Source: Gemmatimonadota bacterium (GTDB lineage Bacteria > ARS69). Taken from it: a DNA stretch of 5,680 nucleotides. This document shows positions 1 to 5,492 of the stretch, in pieces; the first letter of the stretch is position 1; every line of letters begins with the position of its first letter. The stretch is taken from assembly GCA_020431545.1 (NCBI GenBank), contig JAGQIB010000086.1, positions 1 through 5,680 of the forward strand, in the 5' to 3' direction. The position numbers were made by a program, and so were the translations under genes. The notes below the pieces were generated by a model, which worked only from the letters and a program-made list of their open reading frames with translations, did not search any database and was not told the origin of the DNA.

Positions 1-805
1 TCGCGTAGCGCCGCGCCGGATCCTTCGCGAGGCACCGCCGCACGATCCGTTCGAGGTCGGCCGGCAGCGCGGCGTTGCGCTCGGCGACGGGCGGCGGGTC
101 GTCGCGCAGGATCGAGGACAGCACCGAGATCGGCGTGCTGCCCCGGTACGGGCGCTCGCCGGTCGCGAGCTCGTAGAGCACGATGCCGAGCGAGAACACG
201 TCCGAGCGCGGATCGACGGGCTTTCCCTCCGCCTGCTCCGGCGACATGTAGTGGACCGTTCCCACGATGCCGCCGCTCTGCGTGATCCCGTCGGTCTGCA
301 GACGCGTCTCCGCGTCTTCCCCGCTGTCGTCCGATGCCGAGAGCTTCGCGATCCCGAAGTCGAGCACCATCACGCGCCCCGAGGAGTCGATGACCACGTT
401 CGCCGGCTTGAGGTCGCGGTGCGTGATGCCCTTCGCGTGCGCCGCGCCGACCGCCTCCGTGAGCGGGATCGCGAGGCGCAGGAGGGACTCCGCGTCGAGA
501 CCGCCGGTACGAACGCGCGACGACAGCGGCTCGCCGTCGACGAGCTCCATCGTGAGGAAGCGGACGCCGTCGGCCTCCTCGATCGAGTGGATGGTGACGA
601 TGCCGGGATGACGCAGCGCCGCCACCGCCCGTGCTTCCCGCTCGAACCGCGCGCGACGTTCCGGCGTGGCGGCGAGCTCGGGCGGCAGCACCTTGAGGGC
701 GACGTCGCGGCCGAGCTTCGTGTCGTGGGCGCGGTAGACCTCGCCCATCCCGCCCTTGCCGAGCAGGCCGTCGATCCGGTAGTGAGCCAGGGTCTTGCCG
801 ATCAT
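1..805 (-). CDS. Ser/Thr protein kinase (Hanks/PknB type), C-terminus cut by window edge
   Basis: The first 268 codons of a bacterial Hanks-type Ser/Thr kinase are present; the frame is still open at base 1. The catalytic domain runs in the usual order: glycine-rich loop GKGGMGEV (residues 16-23), ATP-anchoring Lys38 in VALK, the C-helix Glu probably Glu57, catalytic loop HRDLKPAN (129-136, Asp131), DFG (149-151), activation segment ending GTVHYMSPEQ (182-191), DVFSLG (202-207), and the late-domain Arg in KDPARR (261-266). All key residues are intact, so it should be active, transferring phosphate from ATP to Ser/Thr of unknown partners. The ATG at 805 begins MIGKTLAHYRI, a typical start for this family, with a GGAAG ribosome site about 4 nt upstream. 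Related kinases often continue into a membrane segment and TPR, PASTA or WD40/TolB-like repeats, but that part is not visible. It is transcribed divergently from the hydrolase. Confidence 0.96.
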   Translation of the reverse strand, partial: MIGKTLAHYRIDGLLGKGGMGEVYRAHDTKLGRDVALKVLPPELAATPERRARFEREARAVAALRHPGIVTIHSIEEADGVRFLTMELVDGEPLSSRVRTGGLDAESLLRLAIPLTEAVGAAHAKGITHRDLKPANVVIDSSGRVMVLDFGIAKLSASDDSGEDAETRLQTDGITQSGGIVGTVHYMSPEQAEGKPVDPRSDVFSLGIVLYELATGERPYRGSTPISVLSSILRDDPPPVAERNAALPADLERIVRRCLAKDPARRYA

Positions 806-854
806 CGCGCTTCCGTGGAGGAGACGTCTTCCGTCGGGAAACAGGCCGTGCGCG

Positions 855-883
855 AGACTAGACAGACGCCGCCGGGGGGTCAA
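855..883 (-). promoter_or_regulatory. Candidate sigma70-type promoter of the kinase gene
   Basis: Read on the minus strand, TTGACC (883-878) is followed after exactly 17 nt by TAGTCT (860-855). The -35 element matches the consensus at 5 of 6 positions. The -10 element matches only 3 of 6, but these are the three most important ones (T, A and the final T). Transcription would begin near 848 and leave a leader of about 43 nt before the kinase ATG. The leader contains an 8-bp palindrome, AGACGTCT, at 822-829. This is a pattern match only. Confidence 0.45.
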
Positions 884-960
884 CGACTCCGCCCGGTCGC
901 CGATCCCGCGGAACGCTCTTGCGATCGCGTCGCCCGGCCGCCATGCTCTCCCTACTCGTG

Positions 961-968
961 AGGGGAGG
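961..968 (+). promoter_or_regulatory. Strong Shine-Dalgarno that fixes the hydrolase start
   Basis: AGGGGAGG lies 7 nt before the ATG at 976. It decides between that ATG and two in-frame upstream starts: ATG at 943, which would place this ribosome site inside the gene, and TTG at 919. Only the start at 976 puts a short positively charged, hydrophobic leader at the very N-terminus. Confidence 0.85.
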
Positions 969-975
969 TTGCGAC

Positions 976-1773
976 ATGCGCGGCATCACCTGGTTCTCGA
1001 TCGCCACGATCCTCGGCGCGCCCGGCGCCGCAGCCGCCCGGAATCCGGAGACGGGATTCCTGAACCGGACCCTGCAATCCGGGGACGAGGTCCGGAACTA
1101 TCAGGTCTACGTGCCTCGCGAGTACACGTCGAATCGGCGATGGCCCGTGATCCTGTTCCTGCACGGGTCCGGCGAGCGCGGCGACGACGGGATCCTCCCG
1201 ACCGAGATCGGGATCGGCACCGCGCTCCGCCGCCACCCGGATCGCTGGCCCGCAATCGTCGTGTTTCCGCAGGCACGACCGGTGAGTCGCTGGTCCGGAC
1301 GCGACGCCGAGGACGCTCTCGCTGCGCTCGATGCGACCCTGGGCGAGTTCTCCACGGATCCGGACCGCGTGTATCTCACGGGGCTCTCGCGCGGGGGCGC
1401 CGGTGCCTGGTACCTCGCCTACCGCCACGCCGAGCGGTTCGCCGCGGTCCTCGTGGCCTGCGGTCGCGTGCGCCCGGCCGACGGCCCCCACGAGGACGTG
1501 CCGGACTCGGACCCGGTGGTACCACCGGCCGACGGCGATCCGTTCGACGCGCTCGCCCGACGTCTGTCCACGACTCCGATCTGGATCTTCCACGGCGACG
1601 CCGATCCGATCATCCCGGTGGAAGAAGCCCGGGGACTCGCCGCGGCGCTCGAACGATTGCACGCGCCCTCGCACTACACCGAGCTCCCGGGCGTGGGACA
1701 CGGATCGTGGGACGCGGCCTTCGATTCGGAAGACGCCATTCGCTGGCTCTTCGAGCAGACGCGCGCGGACTGA
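976..1773 (+). CDS. Secreted alpha/beta-hydrolase (PHB-depolymerase / predicted-peptidase-like esterase)
   Basis: This is a 265-residue serine hydrolase of the alpha/beta fold, close to the predicted peptidase/PHB-depolymerase/carboxylesterase group (COG4099 style). Residues 1-21 look like a signal peptide: Arg2, a hydrophobic stretch, then AAAA. The mature enzyme would therefore be periplasmic or exported. Recognisable parts are the oxyanion-hole segment LFLHGSGERG (60-69), the nucleophile elbow GLSRGG (136-141, Ser138), the acid in HGDADPIIP (206-214, probably Asp210), and the histidine in GVGHGSWD (239-246, His242). The full triad is present and the length is normal for a single-domain member. 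The elbow has Arg where relatives commonly have Met (GLSMGG). Substrate cannot be read from sequence; an ester, acyl or short peptide bond is plausible. It is a single-gene unit, divergent from the kinase and convergent with the propeller gene. A weak promoter guess is TTGCGA (919-924) and CATGCT (942-947). Confidence 0.91.
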   Translation: MRGITWFSIATILGAPGAAAARNPETGFLNRTLQSGDEVRNYQVYVPREYTSNRRWPVILFLHGSGERGDDGILPTEIGIGTALRRHPDRWPAIVVFPQARPVSRWSGRDAEDALAALDATLGEFSTDPDRVYLTGLSRGGAGAWYLAYRHAERFAAVLVACGRVRPADGPHEDVPDSDPVVPPADGDPFDALARRLSTTPIWIFHGDADPIIPVEEARGLAAALERLHAPSHYTELPGVGHGSWDAAFDSEDAIRWLFEQTRAD

Positions 1774-1807
1774 TCGCGTCGAGGCGAACACCGTCGCCTC
1801 GACGCGA
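1774..1807. terminator. Perfect 14-bp inverted repeat between convergent genes, likely bidirectional terminator
   Basis: The left arm TCGCGTCGAGGCGA (1774-1787) and right arm TCGCCTCGACGCGA (1794-1807) are exact reverse complements separated by the 6-nt loop ACACCG. The hairpin starts on the base after the hydrolase stop codon (TGA, 1771-1773) and ends 11 bases before the propeller stop codon (TAA, minus strand, 1821-1819). There is no T-run on either side, so it is not a canonical intrinsic terminator; GC-rich bacteria often use such stems as terminators or 3'-end stabilisers for both converging transcripts. Confidence 0.72.
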
Positions 1808-1818
1808 AGTCCCGGCCG

Positions 1819-4338
1819 TTACTCGACGACGACGACCTTCCGGCTCACTCGCTCGTCGCCGGCTTCCAGCACCGCGAAGTACACGCCGGCCGGAACGTCG
1901 TCGAGCATCCACGTCGCCTGACGGATGATGCCGTCGCCGCGATCGCGCGCCACGAGCGGCGTCACGAGGCGGCCGCTCACGTCGTAGACGTTCACCGCCA
2001 CCGGCCCCGGCCGCTTCGAAGCCCAGCGCAGCACGACCTGATCCCGGGCCGGATTCGGCATGGGGCGGTCGAGCATCAGCTCGAGGCTCGCGCCGGCGAT
2101 CTCGGGAGCGTCGGTGCCGTCCGCGGCGAGATCGATCTCCCACGCCCCGCGACCGTGCGTGCCGGCGACGAGCTTGTGCGCGGAGTCGTGGATCTCGAGA
2201 TCCCAGATGACGGCATTCGGGAGGCCGGCGCCGAAGCGGGTCCAGTTCGCTCCGCCGTTCGTGCTCGCCCACACGCCGAGATCGGTGCCGATGTACCAGT
2301 GATCCGGCTCCTGCACGTCGACCGCGATCGCGCGCACCGGCATCTTGGGCAGGTCTCCGGAAACGTCCGCCCAGGTCGACCCGAAATCCGTCGTATAGGC
2401 GAGGTGCGCCCCGACGCTGAACCCGGCGAACGTCACGAATGCCGACGCGACGTCGGTCGGGTGGGCCAGCACGCGGAACACGCCGCCGGTCGCGAACGGG
2501 AACGCGCTCGACGTGGCCCAGGTAGACCCGCCATCGGTGGTGTACTCGGTCGTGGCGTCCAGCAGCCACACGACGTCGCCGTCCACGCGGCTGATCGAGA
2601 TCGACTTCGTCGACACCGGACTCACGTTGCTCCAGCTGGCCCCGCCGTTCGTGGTCTTGTAGGTGCCCGGGCCGCTGCGCATCGTGTAGAGAGTCAGAGG
2701 ATCGACCCGGCTGATGTCGACGGGGGTCACCCAGGTGCCCTGTCCCGTGAGCCCGTTCTGGATCGGGAACCAGGACTGACCGCAGTTCGTGCTCTTCGCC
2801 AGATTTCCGAACTGGGACTCGCCGTAGATGATGTTGAAGTCGGTCGGGTCGATGTTGCAGACCATGCCGTCGCCGCCGAGCCCGTTCACCCAGTTGTTGC
2901 TGCCGAGCCGGATGTCCGTCCCGTTGTCCTGGGTGCCGCCGGCCATCTTCGTCTCGTCGTTCTGGGCGATGCAGATGTCGTAGAACTGGTACGTGATCAG
3001 GCCGTTCCCACCCTTGTAGGACCAGCTGCCGTTGCCGTCGTTCGTGGACTCGTAGATGCCACCATCGCTCGCGACCCACACGTCGCCGCTCGTACCGGGC
3101 TGCCAGCGGGCATCGTGATGATCCACGTGAACGCCGCCCGTGCCACTCGTCGTCAGACTGAGGCCGCCGTTCGTGGAGCGGAACAGGCTCACGCCACCCA
3201 CGAGGAGGTTGTCCGCGTTGTCGTTGTCCACCGCGAGCGAGAGGTTGTACCAGCCCTGCCCTCCACCGACGTTGGGACTGCTGGTCTGCAGTGTCCAGGT
3301 CCCCCCGCCGTCCGTGCTGCGGTACAGACCCGTGAACGAGGTTCCCGCGATGTCCTCGAACGCGGCGTAGATCACCTCGGGATCGGCCGGGGTCACCGCG
3401 ATCTTGGACTTGCCGATGAGGAACGACAGTGGTTGTCCCGTTCCGGCCTTCGTCCACGTCAAGCCGTCGTCCGTGGAGATCTTCACGTTGTTGCCGGCGG
3501 CGTCCTCGCCCTTGACGGTGTAGACGGTGTTCGGATCGCCGGGCTTCCACTTCACGTCGAAGTAGTTGCCCCCGTCGCGCACGAGATCCCAGGTCACGCC
3601 GTCATCCGAGGAACGCCACAGGCCGTCGACGGCGCCGGCCAGGAACGTTCCGTTCGGGCCCGCCTCCACGATGTGGAAGCCGTGATCCTCGATCAGATCG
3701 TACTGGAGACCCGTGGTTCCCCAAGTCGCGCCGGCATCCGTGGACCGCAGGATTCCGACCCCGGCGATTCCGTCCACGAGTCCGCCGGGTAGTTCGCCCG
3801 TGGTGATCACGATGATGTCCGGGTTCGTGAGGCTCACCGCGACTCCGGACACGGACATCGTGGGGATCTCGTCCGTCAGCGCCTGCCAGCTCGAGCCGCC
3901 GTCTGTCGTGCGCCACAGCCCGCCGCCGGCCGCGCCCGCGTAGACCGTGTTCGTGTTCACGGGATGGAATGCGATCGCGAGCATGCGCCCCGCGAGGTTC
4001 TCGGGGCCGAGCTGGAACCACGCGGCGCGCGGCGTCGGGGCGCGACCCATCCGCCGCTCGGTCTCTTCCCAGGCCCGCCACCGCGCGCCGGGATCCGGGG
4101 CGCCGTCGCCCGCGGTGAGCACTTCGTACTCCCACCGGACCCGGTTGAACGGCTTCCAGCCGCTGCCGGGGAGATCCTTCAGCTCGGGGTGCGCCTCGTA
4201 GTAGGCCGCCTTCTCTTCGAGCCAGCGATGCGCGGGGTCCGGGGCCGAAACGCGATCGGCGGCCACGGCGTTCGAACCCGCGACGAACGACACCATCGCG
4301 ATCGGGAGGAGAAACAACGGGTAGCGGGACGGCAGCAT
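1819..4338 (-). CDS. Secreted Asp-box (BNR/Vps10-like) beta-propeller protein with C-terminal sorting-type domain
   Basis: The product has 839 residues. Residues 1-27 form a signal peptide (Arg5, hydrophobic core, cleavage near AVAA-D). Residues 28-105 are a charged, probably helical linker containing GSGWKPFNRVRWEYE. Residues 106 to about 735 are propeller blades with twelve Asp-box motifs ([S/T]xDxGxxW type), beginning at residues 144, 199, 243, 288, 341, 388, 431, 516, 562, 600, 649 and 692. Box 6 has lost its Trp and box 7 carries one extra residue. This fits two stacked propellers, as in GH74, Vps10/sortilin and Ycf48-like proteins. Residues 754-839 are a FlgD-like/type-A sorting-like domain (PNP, VYDVSGRLV, DVPAGVYFAVL, RKVVVVE). 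Catalysis is not evident: I see no sialidase arginine triad, so names such as glycosyl hydrolase would be weak. A binding or surface role is inferred. The start at 4338 is chosen for its signal peptide and a GGAG 6 nt upstream; an in-frame ATG at 4395 is less likely. Confidence 0.93.
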   Translation of the reverse strand: MLPSRYPLFLLPIAMVSFVAGSNAVAADRVSAPDPAHRWLEEKAAYYEAHPELKDLPGSGWKPFNRVRWEYEVLTAGDGAPDPGARWRAWEETERRMGRAPTPRAAWFQLGPENLAGRMLAIAFHPVNTNTVYAGAAGGGLWRTTDGGSSWQALTDEIPTMSVSGVAVSLTNPDIIVITTGELPGGLVDGIAGVGILRSTDAGATWGTTGLQYDLIEDHGFHIVEAGPNGTFLAGAVDGLWRSSDDGVTWDLVRDGGNYFDVKWKPGDPNTVYTVKGEDAAGNNVKISTDDGLTWTKAGTGQPLSFLIGKSKIAVTPADPEVIYAAFEDIAGTSFTGLYRSTDGGGTWTLQTSSPNVGGGQGWYNLSLAVDNDNADNLLVGGVSLFRSTNGGLSLTTSGTGGVHVDHHDARWQPGTSGDVWVASDGGIYESTNDGNGSWSYKGGNGLITYQFYDICIAQNDETKMAGGTQDNGTDIRLGSNNWVNGLGGDGMVCNIDPTDFNIIYGESQFGNLAKSTNCGQSWFPIQNGLTGQGTWVTPVDISRVDPLTLYTMRSGPGTYKTTNGGASWSNVSPVSTKSISISRVDGDVVWLLDATTEYTTDGGSTWATSSAFPFATGGVFRVLAHPTDVASAFVTFAGFSVGAHLAYTTDFGSTWADVSGDLPKMPVRAIAVDVQEPDHWYIGTDLGVWASTNGGANWTRFGAGLPNAVIWDLEIHDSAHKLVAGTHGRGAWEIDLAADGTDAPEIAGASLELMLDRPMPNPARDQVVLRWASKRPGPVAVNVYDVSGRLVTPLVARDRGDGIIRQATWMLDDVPAGVYFAVLEAGDERVSRKVVVVE
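1822..2079 (-). other. FlgD-like / type-A C-terminal sorting-like domain of the propeller protein
   Basis: This region encodes residues 754-839. The order of motifs matches the Ig-like C-terminal domains used for export and surface attachment by the type IX system in Bacteroidota, which also occur in other FCB phyla: MPNPARD (760-766), a beta strand VVLRW, VYDVSGRLV (784-792), DVPAGVYFAVLEAGD (814-828), and a basic end RKVVVVE. Whether this organism has a type IX system cannot be seen here. Confidence 0.75.
2242..3909 (-). repeat. Twelve Asp-box repeats inside the propeller gene
   Basis: This region encodes residues 144-699. Box-to-box spacings are 55, 44, 45, 53, 47, 43, 85, 46, 38, 49 and 43 residues. 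The 85-residue interval between boxes 7 and 8 leaves room for a blade without a box, giving about 13-14 blades in all. At DNA level the boxes appear on the plus strand as recurring forms of CCGCCGTTCGTGG. Confidence 0.85.
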
Positions 4339-4344
4339 GGGAGG

Positions 4345-4348
4345 CTCC
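4345..4348 (-). promoter_or_regulatory. Ribosome binding site of the propeller gene
   Basis: On the minus strand GGAG sits 6 nt before the ATG at 4338. It supports this start over the in-frame ATG at 4395, which would put 19 residues rich in proline and lacking a hydrophobic core in front of the signal peptide. Confidence 0.65.
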
Positions 4349-4385
4349 GCGGTTGGAGGGCCGATTGTCCGGACGGGGATGCCGC

Positions 4386-4393
4386 AGTGTAGC
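4386..4393 (-). promoter_or_regulatory. Possible extended -10 element for the propeller gene
   Basis: On the minus strand TGC-TACACT (4393-4386) resembles an extended -10 (TGnTATAAT) with 4 of 6 core matches. No convincing -35 lies upstream, which is tolerated for extended -10 promoters. It would give a leader of roughly 40 nt. The 125-bp gap from the DUF1028 gene leaves room for an independent promoter, but read-through from that gene is equally possible. Confidence 0.25.
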
Positions 4394-4401
4394 ATGGGGC
4401 C

Positions 4402-4433
4402 CGGCGGCGATTCCGCCGAGGGACCCGCCGAGG
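4402..4433. other. Short hairpin and tandem 9-mer downstream of the DUF1028 gene
   Basis: CGGCGG (4402-4407) and CCGCCG (4413-4418) can form a 6-bp stem with a 5-nt loop. CCGCCGAGG occurs twice with a 12-bp period (4413-4421 and 4425-4433). The position, 31 bases past the DUF1028 stop codon, would suit a weak terminator, but there is no T-run and such motifs arise easily in DNA this rich in G+C. Confidence 0.25.
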
Positions 4434-4463
4434 TGCCGCAGGGACGCGCGTCGTCTCGCCGTC

Positions 4464-5459
4464 CTACGGGCGCGCGACGATGTCCCGGAAGCGCGAGTTC
4501 TCCCGGATCGGCGTGAGGTCCGAATCGGACCGGGCCCGCTCCGCCAGCTTCGGATCCCTGCCCACGGCCTCCGCCAGCGCGTCCAGTGCTTCGTCCGGGC
4601 GCGAGGCGCGGCTGAAGTAGCAGGCGAGGTGGAAGCGCGGCTCGCCCCCGGGATCCAGCGAAGCCGCCCGCTGTCCGAGAGCGATCGCCGCATCGAACTC
4701 GCCCTTCTCCACGAGCGTGTAGCCCTCCAGGATCAACGCGTTCACGCGCCAGAGATCCACGATCCGGCGCAGCTCGCGGATCGGGTCCTCGTGATCGTCC
4801 ACCCGGAGGTCGCAGTAGCGGTCGTTGAATCCGCCGTACCCTGCACCTGTCTTCTCCACGAGGATCGCGGCCGATTGCATGCCGCGCGAGTCGCCGCCGG
4901 CCGCCTGGCCCGCCTCGAGCGCGGCCATCAATCGCTCCACGAGCATGCCTTCGGTTTCGCGGAACGCACGCCCCATCGCCTGCACGGTCTCCTCGCCGAC
5001 GAGGATGTTGCCCTGAGCCGTGAAGTCGGGCCCGGAAACGTGGCCGGCCCAGGCGTTGCATTCGGTTCCCGTGAACGAAGCGACGCCTCCCTCCGCATCC
5101 ACGATCCCGACCTGGCGCTGCTCGCGGCCCGGATCGTCGGAGAGCAACCGATCGAGCGTCTCCTGTGCGGTGTGCCCGGCCGCGAGCAGCTCGAGCCCGC
5201 GCGGCCCGAACGTCGTGTTCGCGAACGCCTGCGTCGCGATCGCTCCCACCCCGGCCTTCGCCCACGGCACCACCGCACCGACCGCGAAGAACTTCGACTG
5301 CACGGCCACGCCGACCTCGCCGGTCGCGGGATCCCGGCCGACGATCGAGAACGTCGCGACCGGCTCCCCGGCCCGGGCGTGCGACGCGCACAGCAGCGTG
5401 AGAGCGAAGAGGAGCCCCGGGAGAATTCCCGCGCGGCTCCGTGCGATCGAGCGGCTCAT
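4464..5459 (-). CDS. Secreted DUF1028 (Ntn-hydrolase-like) protein with TPR-like C-terminal tail
   Basis: The product has 331 residues. Residues 1-30 are a signal peptide (Arg-rich start, LLFALTLLCA core, cleavage ARA-GE at 30/31). Residues 34 to about 238 match DUF1028, placed in the Ntn-hydrolase superfamily: TFSIVGRDPATGEVGVAVQS (36-55), VVPWAKAGVGAIATQAFAN (63-81), QVGIVDAEG (116-124), AQGNIL (148-153), GQAAGGDSRGMQSAA (184-198) and the end segment DLRVDDHEDPIREL (217-230). Residues from about 238 to 331 look like two TPR helical hairpins (GEFDAAIALGQRAASLDP; PDEALDALAEAVGRDP) with a closing segment DLTPIRENSRF. The activity of the family is not established in my knowledge; amide-bond hydrolysis is inferred from the superfamily. 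The start at 5459 is fixed by GGAGG 5 nt upstream and by the signal peptide. An in-frame GTG at 5609 would add 50 non-conserved residues. Confidence 0.95.
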   Translation of the reverse strand: MSRSIARSRAGILPGLLFALTLLCASHARAGEPVATFSIVGRDPATGEVGVAVQSKFFAVGAVVPWAKAGVGAIATQAFANTTFGPRGLELLAAGHTAQETLDRLLSDDPGREQRQVGIVDAEGGVASFTGTECNAWAGHVSGPDFTAQGNILVGEETVQAMGRAFRETEGMLVERLMAALEAGQAAGGDSRGMQSAAILVEKTGAGYGGFNDRYCDLRVDDHEDPIRELRRIVDLWRVNALILEGYTLVEKGEFDAAIALGQRAASLDPGGEPRFHLACYFSRASRPDEALDALAEAVGRDPKLAERARSDSDLTPIRENSRFRDIVARP

Positions 5460-5464
5460 CGAAT

Positions 5465-5469
5465 CCTCC
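5465..5469 (-). promoter_or_regulatory. Ribosome binding site of the DUF1028 gene
   Basis: On the minus strand GGAGG is followed by a 5-nt spacer (ATTCG) and the ATG at 5459. It is a near-ideal site and selects this start over in-frame upstream codons. Confidence 0.85.
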
Positions 5470-5486
5470 GGGCTCGGGTCCCGCGG

Positions 5487-5492
5487 ATCATA
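5487..5492 (-). promoter_or_regulatory. Likely -10 element of the DUF1028 gene
   Basis: TATGAT on the minus strand matches the sigma70 -10 consensus at 5 of 6 positions and sits 27 nt before the ATG, implying a leader of about 20 nt that just contains the GGAGG site. No good -35 is found at 16-18 nt upstream, where the sequence is TCCTCC or GTCCTC; an activator or another sigma factor may be needed. Confidence 0.45.

Noticed and set aside
251..961. A 236-codon plus-strand frame opposite the kinase.
   Set aside because: The minus strand here encodes an intact kinase with all catalytic motifs; the opposite frame has no support.
795..1928. A 377-codon plus-strand frame overlapping the hydrolase, and a 279-codon minus-strand frame at 952-1791.
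   Set aside because: Both are Arg-rich shadows. The hydrolase frame has the full catalytic triad, a signal peptide and a strong ribosome site.
1610..3550. A 646-codon minus-strand frame inside the propeller gene.
   Set aside because: The translation is Arg/Gly/His-rich low-complexity protein with no domain pattern; the overlapping frame has twelve ordered Asp boxes.
2155..3792. A 545-codon plus-strand frame antisense to the propeller gene.
   Set aside because: Antisense shadow of a GC-biased gene: rich in Arg, Val, Ala and His, no ribosome site, no recognisable motif.
1819..4338. Sialidase or glycosyl hydrolase function for the propeller protein.
   Set aside because: Asp boxes are structural. 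I could not identify the arginine triad of sialidases or a convincing catalytic acid pair, so an enzymatic name is not supported.
4339..5391. The propeller reading frame stays open for 351 further codons upstream, through the DUF1028 gene, giving an apparent 1190-codon gene.
   Set aside because: The added part is Arg/Gly-rich with no family resemblance, overlaps a clear DUF1028 gene in another frame, and would bury the signal peptide. It is a GC-rich shadow frame.
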